Source: Gallionella sp. (GTDB lineage: Bacteria; Pseudomonadota; Gammaproteobacteria; Burkholderiales; Gallionellaceae). From it: a stretch of 9,341 nt of DNA. Position numbers and translations under genes: made by a program. The notes under the pieces are model-generated. The model was given only the letters and a program-made list of their open reading frames with translations. It was not told the DNA's origin and searched no databases. Positions 1 to 6,220 of the stretch are shown here, one piece after another (position 1 is the first letter of the stretch; the number at the start of each line of letters is the position of its first letter). The DNA lies in contig JARCRR010000145.1 of NCBI GenBank assembly GCA_029850565.1, positions 1 to 9,341 of the forward strand. Direction: 5' to 3'.

Positions 1-1
1 A

Positions 2-76
2 CTCACGCCGATGACGGTGCAACAACTGAATGACTACCGACGCACGCAGCCGAAACTATTTTCGTTCGTGGCGTGA
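2..76 (+). CDS. C-terminal 24 codons of an unrecognised protein (partial)
   Basis: The reading frame starting at base 2 is open from the window edge to a TGA at 74-76 and encodes LTPMTVQQLNDYRRTQPKLF followed by SFVA. The gene body lies outside the window. Nothing in the tail identifies a family. It would be convergent with egtD, whose stop is at 254, leaving about 177 bp between the two stops. I see no gene and no clear hairpin terminator in that gap, only a G-rich stretch near 98-110. The call rests only on an open frame reaching the edge with plausible amino-acid composition, so it may be wrong. Confidence 0.35.
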   Translation, partial: LTPMTVQQLNDYRRTQPKLFSFVA

Positions 77-253
77 GCGGATCATTTCGGGCTTGTTGGG
101 GTGGGTGGGGGCATTTGCAGCAGAGGCGGGTTCTCGGCCATTACGGACCTAATGATCGGCAGAAAACATGTCCGTTTTGTATGTCAGAGCAGCCGTAAGG
201 AAGACTCGTGCTAGGTTTGCTACGTGCCCGTTGCGGAAGTGTAAAGCGTTAGA

Positions 254-1252
254 TCAAGCCGTCTGACTCGCCAAATGGCGCGGCTCGGTGGCAGATAAAC
301 TCAAGTAGTGCACATCGAACAGGCCGCCTTGGTCACTCCATGTCGCTTTGAGATACCAGCCGGCCTTTCGAGCCAATTGCTGAAATTCATGCGCAGTATA
401 TTTGTACGAATTTTCGGTGTGGATGGTTTCGCCTTCCGCCAACGTGAATGATTCGTTGCCCAGTCGTATGGCCTGGGTGCAACAGCTAACCAGATGCATC
501 TCGATACGCCCGAGCGCCGCGTTGTAGTACGCATAGTGCTCAAACTTTCCGGCATCGAGTTGGGCGCCAAGTTCGCGTTGCATGCGGGTCAACAGATTGA
601 GGTTGAAAGCGGCGGTATAACCTTCTGCATCGTTGTACGCCGCATTGAGCAAGTCGGGTGATTTCTTGCAGTCCACGCCGATCAGTAATGCTCCATCGTC
701 GCCGACCAGCTCTGCAACGTGCTTTAGTAATTGAATGACTTCATCCGGTGTGTAATTGCCTATAGTCGAGCCGGGGAAGAAGATAACTTGTCTCTTATCG
801 GAAAAGGTGCTGAGGGCGCGGACAGGAATCTGTGTGTAGTCCAGACATAATGGCTGCATGCGCATTGACGGGAACGTATTCTGCAGGCGCCGTGTGCTGT
901 GTAGCAGATGTGGTTCGCAGATGTCGATGGGTACATATACCGCATCGTCGGAAAGATGTCTCAACAGCAACGGTGTTTTTACCGCACTGCCGCTGCCCAA
1001 CTCGATAAGCACACAAGAGGTGCCGATCAACTCTGCCATTTCTGCACCGTAACGTTCAAGGATGCCGGTTTCAGTGGGCGTCGGATAATACTCCGGCGTG
1101 GTGCAGATCAGGTTAAATAGATGCGAACCGTGGGCATCATAAAAGAACTTGGGCGGGATACTTTTGGGTTGCTGGCGCAACCCGGCGCGCACGCACGACA
1201 GAAAATCCGCTTCATCCGTCGCCGCTTGAGTTGAGGGCGATTCGCCGCGCAT
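254..1252 (-). CDS. egtD: EgtD, L-histidine N-alpha-methyltransferase (ergothioneine biosynthesis)
   Basis: EgtD transfers three methyl groups from S-adenosylmethionine to the alpha-amino group of histidine, giving hercynine, the first committed step of ergothioneine synthesis in the cytosol. The product is 332 residues, close to the roughly 320 of mycobacterial EgtD. Visible landmarks are the SAM motif VLIELGSGSAVKT at 81-93, a D-Y-T segment near 138-140, FFPGSTIGNY (G161, N166), YNDAEGYTAAFN (Y206), IEMHLVS (M252) and ETIHTENSYKYT (E280, S282). These correspond to the histidine- and SAM-binding residues known from mycobacterial EgtD. The frame stays open 73 codons further upstream, but that stretch lies inside egtB. 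The ATG at 1252-1250 overlaps the egtB stop (TGATG), which implies translational coupling and fixes the start. It is the last gene of the likely DUF427-egtB-egtD operon. Confidence 0.95.
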   Translation of the reverse strand: MRGESPSTQAATDEADFLSCVRAGLRQQPKSIPPKFFYDAHGSHLFNLICTTPEYYPTPTETGILERYGAEMAELIGTSCVLIELGSGSAVKTPLLLRHLSDDAVYVPIDICEPHLLHSTRRLQNTFPSMRMQPLCLDYTQIPVRALSTFSDKRQVIFFPGSTIGNYTPDEVIQLLKHVAELVGDDGALLIGVDCKKSPDLLNAAYNDAEGYTAAFNLNLLTRMQRELGAQLDAGKFEHYAYYNAALGRIEMHLVSCCTQAIRLGNESFTLAEGETIHTENSYKYTAHEFQQLARKAGWYLKATWSDQGGLFDVHYLSLSATEPRHLASQTA

Positions 1253-2496
1253 CACACATCCCCCGCCAGGCGCAGACCAGAGAACATCCAGCGGTCTGCA
1301 GCCCGGAAAAAGTTGCGGTAGCTGGCGCGCATATGATCCTGCGCGGTGGCGCAACAGCCGCCGCGCAGCACCATCTGGTCGCTCATGAACTTGCCGTTGT
1401 ATTCGCCCAGCGTGCCGGGCAAGGGCTTGAAGCCGGGATAGGGCAGGTAGGCGCTCCGCGTCCATTCCCACAGGTCGCCGTAGAGTTGTGTCATCCCTGC
1501 TTGCTGTGCAGGTTGAGGCACATACAGGCCGGTGTCCAGGAAGTTGCCACTAATGGCCTGCGCGCTGGCAGCATGTTCCCATTCCGCCTCGGTCGGCAGA
1601 CGCTTGCCCGCCCAGCGCGCATAGGCGTCGGCCTCGTAATAACTCAGGTGCGACACAGGTTCGTCTTGACGTAAGGCATGCGAGCCGGTGAGATCGAAGT
1701 GCATCCAGTCGCCGCCTTGCCTGAACCAGTAGAGTGGCGCCTGCCAGTGTCGCTCATTGACGGTGCGCCAGGCATCCGACAGCCAGAGATCGACGCGGCC
1801 GTAGCCGCCGTCGTCGATGAAGGCCAGATATTCCGCATTGGTGACCAGCCGCGTGGCGAGGCGAAAATCCTGTACGTAGGTCTTGTGCCGGGGGCGTTCG
1901 TTGTCGTAGACGAAGTTGTCTCCGTCGTGGCCGATCTCGACCACGCCCGCAGCGAATTCCTGCCAGCCCATCGCGACAGCGGGCACGGCAGGAGGCAGTT
2001 CGACATTGTGATAAACCGGCTGCAGCGGATTGATGGAGAAGTTGTAGCGCGTATCCATCAGCAGCAGCTCCTGATGCTGGATCTCGTGCTCGATGCCGAG
2101 CTGCAAGCGCTGCCGGATCTCGGCGGCATGCTGCTTCGGCGGCTGCGCCAGCAACTCCAGCAGTGCGCCATCGACATGGTGGCGATACTCGAACACCTCT
2201 TTAACCGTCGGGCGCGACAGCATGCCGCGTTGCGGACGCGGGAAGAAGCTGCCGGCGGTTTCGTAGTAGGAATTGAACAGGTGCGCATATTCATCGCGCA
2301 GCATGCGGTACCGCTTCGCGTACGGTACGAGGATGAACATCTCGAAGAACCAGGTGACATGCGCCAGATGCCATTTCGGCGGGCTGACGTCGGACATGGC
2401 CTGGATGCAGTAGTCCTCGATCTCCAGCGGCGCGCACAGAGTCTCCGATCGTGCGCGGACCGCCTTGAAGCGTTCGATCAATGCGGCATCATTCAT
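1252..2496 (-). CDS. egtB: EgtB, hercynine-oxidising sulfoxide synthase (ergothioneine biosynthesis)
   Basis: EgtB is a non-heme iron enzyme that uses O2 to form the C-S bond between hercynine and a thiol donor, giving the sulfoxide intermediate of ergothioneine. The product is 414 residues. An N-terminal DinB-like helical domain carries the iron ligands, predicted as H46 (in PKWHLAHVTWFFE) and H137/H141 (in EHEIQHQE). The C-terminal formylglycine-generating-enzyme-like domain is recognisable by RLPTEAEWEHAA (299-310), GDLWEWT (340-346), LRGGCCAT (377-384) and SGLRLAG near the end. R87 and R90 lie in FFPRPQRG, and a Tyr pair (Y77, Y78) lies in FNSYYE. The start is the ATG at 2496-2494. Its Shine-Dalgarno GGAGGA lies in the last codons of the DUF427 gene, 7 nt upstream of which that gene ends. 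The 14 extra in-frame codons upstream overlap the neighbour and have no better ribosome site. No egtA, egtC or egtE is visible, so the thiol donor cannot be read from context. Confidence 0.94.
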   Translation of the reverse strand: MNDAALIERFKAVRARSETLCAPLEIEDYCIQAMSDVSPPKWHLAHVTWFFEMFILVPYAKRYRMLRDEYAHLFNSYYETAGSFFPRPQRGMLSRPTVKEVFEYRHHVDGALLELLAQPPKQHAAEIRQRLQLGIEHEIQHQELLLMDTRYNFSINPLQPVYHNVELPPAVPAVAMGWQEFAAGVVEIGHDGDNFVYDNERPRHKTYVQDFRLATRLVTNAEYLAFIDDGGYGRVDLWLSDAWRTVNERHWQAPLYWFRQGGDWMHFDLTGSHALRQDEPVSHLSYYEADAYARWAGKRLPTEAEWEHAASAQAISGNFLDTGLYVPQPAQQAGMTQLYGDLWEWTRSAYLPYPGFKPLPGTLGEYNGKFMSDQMVLRGGCCATAQDHMRASYRNFFRAADRWMFSGLRLAGDV

Positions 2497-2503
2497 CGTT
2501 ACG

Positions 2504-2794
2504 TCATTCCTCCACTTGGATGCCACCCCAGAAGGCAATGTAGTCTTTTATGCGCGCCGCCATTGCCGACGGCTCCGGGTAGTACCATGCTGCATCCTCG
2601 TTCACCTTGCCGTCAACTACGACGTTGTAGTAACTCGCTTTCCCTTTCCATACGCAATGGGTATGCGTTTCGCTCGGTTGCAGGAATTCACGCTTCACCG
2701 CCGCTGGGGGGAAATAGATATTTCCTTCCACGCGATGGATCTCGCTGGACGGTGCTTCGGCGATCACCTGATTGTTCCATATGGCTCTGGGCAT
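2504..2794 (-). CDS. DUF427-family protein, small beta protein, first gene of the egtBD operon
   Basis: This 96-residue protein matches the DUF427 (PF04248) family pattern. It has an N-terminal PRAIWNNQVIAEA strand, HRVEGNIYFPPAAV (about 20-33), THCVWKGKASYYNVVVDG (about 46-63) and AWYYPEPSAMAARIKDYIAFW near the C terminus. The length is normal for the family. The biochemical role of DUF427 proteins is not established. The ATG at 2794-2792 is preceded by AAGGAG at 6 nt, which decides the start; the frame stays open 62 codons upstream, but that part covers the promoter and reads like non-coding sequence. The stop (GAGGAATGA) contributes the Shine-Dalgarno sequence of egtB, so the genes are co-transcribed. 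The placement suggests a role in or beside ergothioneine metabolism, but that is inference. Confidence 0.85.
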   Translation of the reverse strand: MPRAIWNNQVIAEAPSSEIHRVEGNIYFPPAAVKREFLQPSETHTHCVWKGKASYYNVVVDGKVNEDAAWYYPEPSAMAARIKDYIAFWGGIQVEE

Positions 2795-2848
2795 GATGCT
2801 CTCCTTGAATGAATGAAACAAAATTATGCATTCAGCTGTGCTCATCCC

Positions 2849-2878
2849 TTGGTCGGTCAAACCCTGCCAGACCTTACA
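2849..2878 (-). promoter_or_regulatory. Predicted ECF-type promoter of the DUF427-egtB-egtD operon
   Basis: On the minus strand TGTAAGG (2878-2872) is followed after 16 nt by CGACCAA (2855-2849). Both heptamers recur exactly, spaced by 15 nt, upstream of the Met-rich peptide/cytochrome genes at 7059-7087. The two-box form with 15-16 nt spacing is typical of ECF sigma promoters. The end of the -10-like box is 55 nt from the DUF427 start codon, which would give a leader of roughly 45-50 nt. The site begins only 8 bp past the stop of the upstream redoxin gene. No convincing sigma-70 promoter is visible here. That an ECF factor, presumably the one at 5563-6126, uses it is inference. Confidence 0.65.
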
Positions 2879-2886
2879 GACCCGAA

Positions 2887-3753
2887 TCATGCGCCTGCTA
2901 CCACACCGTGACTGCGCAGCACATCGAGATAGGTATCGGGCTCCGGGCGGATGCGGTAGTTGTCGGTCTCGTGCGTCCACACGATCTTGCCGTCGCGCCC
3001 CGTGATGATGACGGTCGGCAGCACCGTGTCGCTGTCGTAGCCGAACATCTGCATGCCCATCGGCGTGCCGTTGACGTTCTCGATGCCGAGCGCGCGCGCA
3101 GCCGCATTGCCTTCGTCGGTGAGGAAATCGAATTTGGCGTTATAGGTCTTCGATATGCCCACCGTGTTTTCGTGCGGTTGCGGGGCGATCATGGCGACGC
3201 GCACGCCGAGTGCATCGATCTCCTTGTAACGCGCGATCAGTTCCTTGAGTTGCGCCGAGCAGAAGGGGCACCAGTTGCCGCGATAGAAGATCAGGATCGC
3301 GGGCTTGTCCGTCAATTGCGCCGAGGTAATGATCTTGTCCTGCGCATCCAGCACGGTGAAGTGGGGCAGCTTGCTGCCCAAGATCAGCTTCATGCTGGGC
3401 TGGCGATCACCAAAGGTCGAGAACCAGTAGGCATAGAGCAGAAAGCCGATCCATGCCGTTACAGCCAGCACGGGTGCGATGAGGTCGGCGCCCTGTTGCT
3501 GCCAACCCCAGATCGCCAGCACCATACCCGCCGCACCGAGCAGGTTGATGATGGGGAAATGGGCGCTGGTGCGTGCCACGTTCTTGAGCATCATCACGTA
3601 ACTGATCACCATCAGGATCGGGGCGACGGTCAGCAGCACCCCGCTCCAGGCAATCAGGTTCTCGCCCCGGTAAAGCATCCAGCCGGAGTAGCCCGCAGCG
3701 CCCATGATCGCCATCATATAGCTGCTGATAAAGATCGATTTAAGCCGGTTCAT
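2887..3753 (-). CDS. Membrane-anchored peroxiredoxin-like redoxin (AhpC/TSA fold)
   Basis: This 288-residue protein has four predicted membrane segments in its first 113 residues (about 8-29, 34-57, 67-86 and 91-113, numbered from the first of two Met codons). They are followed by a soluble AhpC/TSA-type thioredoxin-fold domain. The redox site is FYRGNWCPFCSAQLKEL, with C164 and C167; the cis-proline is in LPTV near 248. Positive charges sit at the N terminus, in the second loop and after the last span, which puts the redoxin domain in the cytoplasm by the positive-inside rule. It probably reduces peroxides or acts as a thiol oxidoreductase at the membrane; the substrate is unknown. Two ATGs lie six bases apart. 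The one at 3753 is 7 nt from AAGGAG, whereas the one at 3759 is only one base away, so I prefer 3753. It follows the AhpD-like gene by 14 nt and shares its operon. Confidence 0.85.
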   Translation of the reverse strand: MNRLKSIFISSYMMAIMGAAGYSGWMLYRGENLIAWSGVLLTVAPILMVISYVMMLKNVARTSAHFPIINLLGAAGMVLAIWGWQQQGADLIAPVLAVTAWIGFLLYAYWFSTFGDRQPSMKLILGSKLPHFTVLDAQDKIITSAQLTDKPAILIFYRGNWCPFCSAQLKELIARYKEIDALGVRVAMIAPQPHENTVGISKTYNAKFDFLTDEGNAAARALGIENVNGTPMGMQMFGYDSDTVLPTVIITGRDGKIVWTHETDNYRIRPEPDTYLDVLRSHGVVAGA

Positions 3754-3767
3754 GCTCATTCTCCTTT

Positions 3768-4349
3768 TCAGCTCTTGCAGCAGGCGTAGTCATCCGGTGC
3801 TTGCCATGCCTCGCTGGCGAAGGCCGCATCCAGGGGCGTGTCGGTCAGATGGTTGGTGTAGTTGCTCAGCGTCTTCATGGCTACGCCCAGCACCACGTCC
3901 AGCGCGTGTTGCGGCGTGTATCCGGCGGCGAAGAAAGCCTTGAGTTCCGGGCTGTCTGCCACCCAGCCGCGCTCGCGCACGACAGCCCGGGTAAACGTAA
4001 CCAGTGCGCTCAACTTCACATCTGGAAGCGGCGCACCGCTACGCAAGGCGCTGATCCTGTCGGCCGCCATTTTGACCATGTTGCGCGCCAAGAACGAATG
4101 CGCCGCCACGCAATATTCGCAACGGTTCTCGACGCTGACCGCGATCAGCACAGCCTGCTGTTCTTCCGGGGTGAGCGCGCTTTGCTCAAGCAAGGCGCCC
4201 AACTGTTTGTAGGCCTGCAATGCCGCCGGAGACGAAGCCAAGTGTGCGTAGAGGTTGGGGATGAAGCCCAGCCCCTTGTTGGCGGAATCAAGGATGGGTA
4301 GCGATCCTGCGGGCGCGGAATCGAGGGTATGCAGTTTGAATGTGCTCAC
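3768..4349 (-). CDS. AhpD-like carboxymuconolactone decarboxylase-family protein (peroxidase-related)
   Basis: This 193-residue all-helical protein carries the AhpD-type redox signature ENRCEYCVAAHSF (C77, C80, H84). AhpD-fold proteins with CxxCxxxH reduce peroxides or serve as electron donors to AhpC-type peroxiredoxins. Other family features are the GFIPNLYAHLASSP segment near the N terminus and the YTPQHALDVVLGVAMKTLSNYTNH helix. The C terminus ends in an unusual Cys pair (YACCKS). The start is taken as GTG at 4349-4347, 6 nt after AGGAG. The upstream in-frame ATG at 4376 has no ribosome site in good position and would add nine residues (MPKPFQENI) that do not look conserved. It is followed at 14 nt by the membrane redoxin, a pairing that suggests a peroxide-reducing couple. 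An AraC regulator gene lies 128 bp upstream on the same strand. Confidence 0.87.
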   Translation of the reverse strand: MSTFKLHTLDSAPAGSLPILDSANKGLGFIPNLYAHLASSPAALQAYKQLGALLEQSALTPEEQQAVLIAVSVENRCEYCVAAHSFLARNMVKMAADRISALRSGAPLPDVKLSALVTFTRAVVRERGWVADSPELKAFFAAGYTPQHALDVVLGVAMKTLSNYTNHLTDTPLDAAFASEAWQAPDDYACCKS

Positions 4350-4445
4350 GATGTTCTCCTGAAATGGCTTGGGCAACTTGATTGTTGCCTGGGTCCATTG
4401 TCACGAAGTGAAGGGTTTGCCTCCATGACCGCCAGAAGGTGATTT

Positions 4446-4465
4446 ATGTCTGATCGTCCAGACAT
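4446..4465. promoter_or_regulatory. Perfect 7-bp inverted repeat between the AraC and AhpD-like genes, possible operator
   Basis: ATGTCTG (4446-4452) and CAGACAT (4459-4465) form a perfect inverted repeat around a 6-nt centre. GACAT recurs at 4472-4476, 11 bp from the GACAT of the right arm. The site lies about 100 bp upstream of the AhpD-like start and just past the stop of the AraC-type regulator. Neither strand has a U-run, so it is not a good intrinsic terminator. An operator for the adjacent regulator is a reasonable guess, but AraC proteins usually prefer direct repeats and the position alone is weak evidence. Confidence 0.3.
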
Positions 4466-4477
4466 GCAACTGACATA

Positions 4478-5377
4478 TCAGCCGCGCGCCTTGCCCGGCG
4501 GGATGCCGATGATGCGCTTGAAGGCTTTGCGGAACGCGGCTTCCGATTCGTAGCCGCACTTCATGGCGACATCCAGCATGTTGGCATTCCCGTCGGCGAG
4601 CATGCCGTTCGCCAGTTGCATGCGCCATGTCGCGACGAACTCCATGGGCGGCATCCTGACCAGTTGCGTGAAACGTTCAGAGAACGCCGAGCGCGACTGG
4701 CAGGCGAGACTGGCCATGCGTTCCACCGTCCAGGCTTCGGCCGGCGCGTCGATGAAGGCTACGACGGCAGGGCGCAGGTGTTCATCCGACAACGTCGCCA
4801 GCAGCGGCGACAGTTTCGGTTCCACATGCAGCGCATGACGGATGACATACAGGAACAACGCATCCGACAGGCGATCCAGGATCGCGGTCACGCCCAGCTC
4901 GTTGCGGGTCGCCTCGATGGTCATCATCTCGATCAGGCTGCGCACTTGCCGGCCGACCGGGCTTTCGTCCGGACGGATCAGCATGAACTCGGGGAAAGAG
5001 GCGAGCAGCAGGCGGCGGATATGCGCTGGCAGTCGAAGATGGCCGCACAGCAGGCCGCTGCCGGGGGCATGGACATCCAGGGGCGCAGGGTGCGTGCAAT
5101 CGAACGGCTGCTGCGGAATGACGGGGCGGGCGCTGAAGGTATGCGCCGCATCGTGTGGGAAGAATGCAATGTCGCCCGCGCTCATGCGCGCGGGCTCCGT
5201 GCCATCTTTCATATGTATCCACGCCTCGCCGTGACACACCAGATGGAATGTCGTGGCGTCGCTGCCGCCGGGCGTGGACATGTGCCAGGCATCGCATAAC
5301 TGGCCGACGTAATACACCTCCGAGCCGAGATGCAGGCGGCGCAGGAATTCGTTGAGTTGTTGCGGCGTCGCGGCCAT
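4478..5377 (-). CDS. AraC-family transcriptional regulator with Cupin_6-type sensor domain, RclR-like
   Basis: This 299-residue regulator has an N-terminal cupin-like sensor domain, about residues 8-190. Recognisable segments are YYVGQLCDAWHM, FHLVCHGEAWIHM, MSAGDIAFFPHDAAH and GLLCGHLRL. A C-terminal pair of helix-turn-helix motifs spans about 200-295 (WTVERMASLACQSRSAFSERF and MLDVAMKCGYESEAAFRKAFKRIIG). The same architecture occurs in E. coli RclR, which senses reactive chlorine through cysteines of this domain. C28 and C111 here lie in the positions I would expect for those thiols, but I could not align them. The downstream AhpD-like and redoxin genes are the obvious targets. The ATG at 5377 is 6 nt past the stop of the zinc-finger gene, so the regulator may be co-transcribed with the sigma factor. 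Its ribosome site (AAAGG, 3 nt away) is weak and overlaps the upstream stop, which suggests translational coupling. Confidence 0.88.
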   Translation of the reverse strand: MAATPQQLNEFLRRLHLGSEVYYVGQLCDAWHMSTPGGSDATTFHLVCHGEAWIHMKDGTEPARMSAGDIAFFPHDAAHTFSARPVIPQQPFDCTHPAPLDVHAPGSGLLCGHLRLPAHIRRLLLASFPEFMLIRPDESPVGRQVRSLIEMMTIEATRNELGVTAILDRLSDALFLYVIRHALHVEPKLSPLLATLSDEHLRPAVVAFIDAPAEAWTVERMASLACQSRSAFSERFTQLVRMPPMEFVATWRMQLANGMLADGNANMLDVAMKCGYESEAAFRKAFKRIIGIPPGKARG

Positions 5378-5383
5378 CGGCCT

Positions 5384-5560
5384 TTACAGTTTGCGCGGCA
5401 ACTCGCGCGCGGCCTTGCGGATGAAGGCGAGCTGCTTCTCGAAATTGCGGCAACCCCTGCACATCATCAGGTGCATGCGCATCGCCAGCCGTTCGCGCCA
5501 CGTGATCCGGCGTTCCAGCGATTGCGACAGCAATTCAGTGTTGTGTTTGCAGTCCAGCAT
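5384..5560 (-). CDS. Small zinc-finger protein, probable anti-sigma factor of the ECF sigma
   Basis: This 58-residue soluble protein carries the HxxxCxxC signature (H30, C34, C37) of zinc-binding anti-sigma factors. An additional Cys at position 4 and a strongly basic C terminus are visible. It has no membrane segment, so it would act in the cytoplasm by holding the sigma factor until zinc or thiol chemistry releases it, as known for ZAS-family proteins and for the neisserial sigmaE partner MseR. The ATG at 5560 lies 2 nt past the sigma stop and is served by GAGGTG spanning that stop, so the two are translationally coupled, as usual for sigma/anti-sigma pairs. It is shorter than most zf-HC2 anti-sigma proteins. 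Binding to the sigma factor is inferred from gene order and motif. Confidence 0.8.
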   Translation of the reverse strand: MLDCKHNTELLSQSLERRITWRERLAMRMHLMMCRGCRNFEKQLAFIRKAARELPRKL

Positions 5561-5562
5561 GT

Positions 5563-6126
5563 TCACCTCACATTTCCAAACCAGTTGATATCCAGGCATT
5601 CGCGCAAGGCCAGCCGCGCGCGGTGCAACAACACCCAGCAGTTTGTCGTGGAGATGGAGAGTTCCTGACAGATTTCTTCGGTCGACATCTCCATGAACTC
5701 GCGCATCATGAAGGCGCGTGCGGTGTTGAGCGGCATGCGCTGGTTGCACTGCTCGAACACTTCCCAGAAGTGCGTGTTCTCCATCGACTGTTCGGGTTCG
5801 TTCCATGTCTGCGGCGGGGCGGCCCAGCGCCCGTTCTCCTTGAACAGCGCATCGACCAGCTCGTTCTCGTCCTCGCCTTCGGCCACGTTCAGTTGCGGCT
5901 CGCGCGCGCGCCTGCGCAGCATGTCCAGTATCTTGTGCTTGAGGATGCCGACCAGCCAGGTGCGCAGGGATGACTGCGCCGAGAATTTGTCGCGGCCTTC
6001 GATGGCCGCGACCAGTGTTTCCTGCACGGCGTCTTCTGCCAGATGCGGATCGCGCAGTTGCAGGATGGCGTAGCGCACCAGATAGCTGCGGTGCTGTTGC
6101 AGGTCTTCGGGATCAATGGCGCTCAT
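5563..6126 (-). CDS. ECF-subfamily RNA polymerase sigma factor
   Basis: This 187-residue protein has the two domains of an ECF (group 4) sigma factor. Region 2 covers about 10-77, with the typical HLAEDAVQETLVAA, LRTWLVGILKHKILDMLRR and downstream basic segments. Region 4 covers about 125-178, ending in the DNA-binding STTNCWVLLHRARLALRECL. An acidic/Trp-rich linker of about 45 residues (78-123) joins them, a feature I associate with the TIGR02943-type group that includes neisserial sigmaE, though I could not verify this. The ATG at 6126 follows GGAG at about 5 nt. It is the first gene after the terminator at 6169-6202 and is coupled to a zinc-binding anti-sigma gene. The TGTAAGG-N15/16-CGACCAA motif, found before two flanking operons, is its likely target; its own upstream region lacks a copy. 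Confidence 0.93.
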   Translation of the reverse strand: MSAIDPEDLQQHRSYLVRYAILQLRDPHLAEDAVQETLVAAIEGRDKFSAQSSLRTWLVGILKHKILDMLRRRAREPQLNVAEGEDENELVDALFKENGRWAAPPQTWNEPEQSMENTHFWEVFEQCNQRMPLNTARAFMMREFMEMSTEEICQELSISTTNCWVLLHRARLALRECLDINWFGNVR

Positions 6127-6168
6127 TCAGACTCCGTAGGGCAGGGCTGCCGCATGGTAACACCCGCC

Positions 6169-6202
6169 AAAATGCAAAGCACCCGCCGGAGCGCGGCGGG
6201 TG
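6169..6202 (-). terminator. Rho-independent terminator after the NPC-repeat cytochrome gene
   Basis: CACCCGCCG (6180-6188) and CGGCGGGTG (6194-6202) form a 9-bp GC-rich stem around a 5-nt loop. On the minus strand the stem is followed by TTTGCATTTT (6178-6169), an adequate U-rich tail. It begins 18 bp beyond the cytochrome stop. A second CACCCGCC at 6161-6168 repeats one arm, so an alternative pairing is possible. It separates the cytochrome transcript from the sigma-factor gene, at least partly. Confidence 0.75.
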
Positions 6203-6220
6203 AGAGGCAGGGCATAACGA

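Noticed and set aside
98..110. G-rich tract GGGGTGGGTGGGGG as a G-quadruplex
   Set aside because: Only three G-runs are present; a three-tetrad quadruplex needs four, and no other feature supports a role.
193..200. CGTAAGG-like box on the plus strand near the window start
   Set aside because: No CGACCAA-like box follows at 15-16 nt and no plus-strand gene lies downstream.
1253..1471. N-terminal extension of egtD by 73 codons
   Set aside because: The extension overlaps the egtB coding sequence in another frame; the ATG at 1252 gives the normal EgtD length and a TGATG coupling.
1678..2796. Long plus-strand open frame opposite egtB and the DUF427 gene
   Set aside because: It lies wholly antisense to egtB and DUF427, whose families are clear; composition is that of a complementary-strand shadow with no domain I recognise.
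2820..2862. Possible sigma-70 promoter (TTGACC and CATAAT) upstream of the DUF427 gene
   Set aside because: The boxes are separated by about 26 nt, far from the usual 16-18, so they are not a credible pair.
2795..2980. N-terminal extension of the DUF427 protein by 62 codons
   Set aside because: It covers the predicted promoter and the end of the redoxin gene; the ATG at 2794 has a good AAGGAG and gives the family length.
2809..3789. Plus-strand open frame of about 326 codons opposite the redoxin
   Set aside because: Antisense to a well-recognised AhpC/TSA-type protein; His/Arg/Asp-rich shadow typical of GC-rich coding DNA.
5378..5390. TGTAAAGG upstream of the AraC gene as a fourth ECF -35 box
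   Set aside because: It has an extra A, no partner -10 box at 15-16 nt and coincides with the anti-sigma stop codon and the AraC ribosome site.
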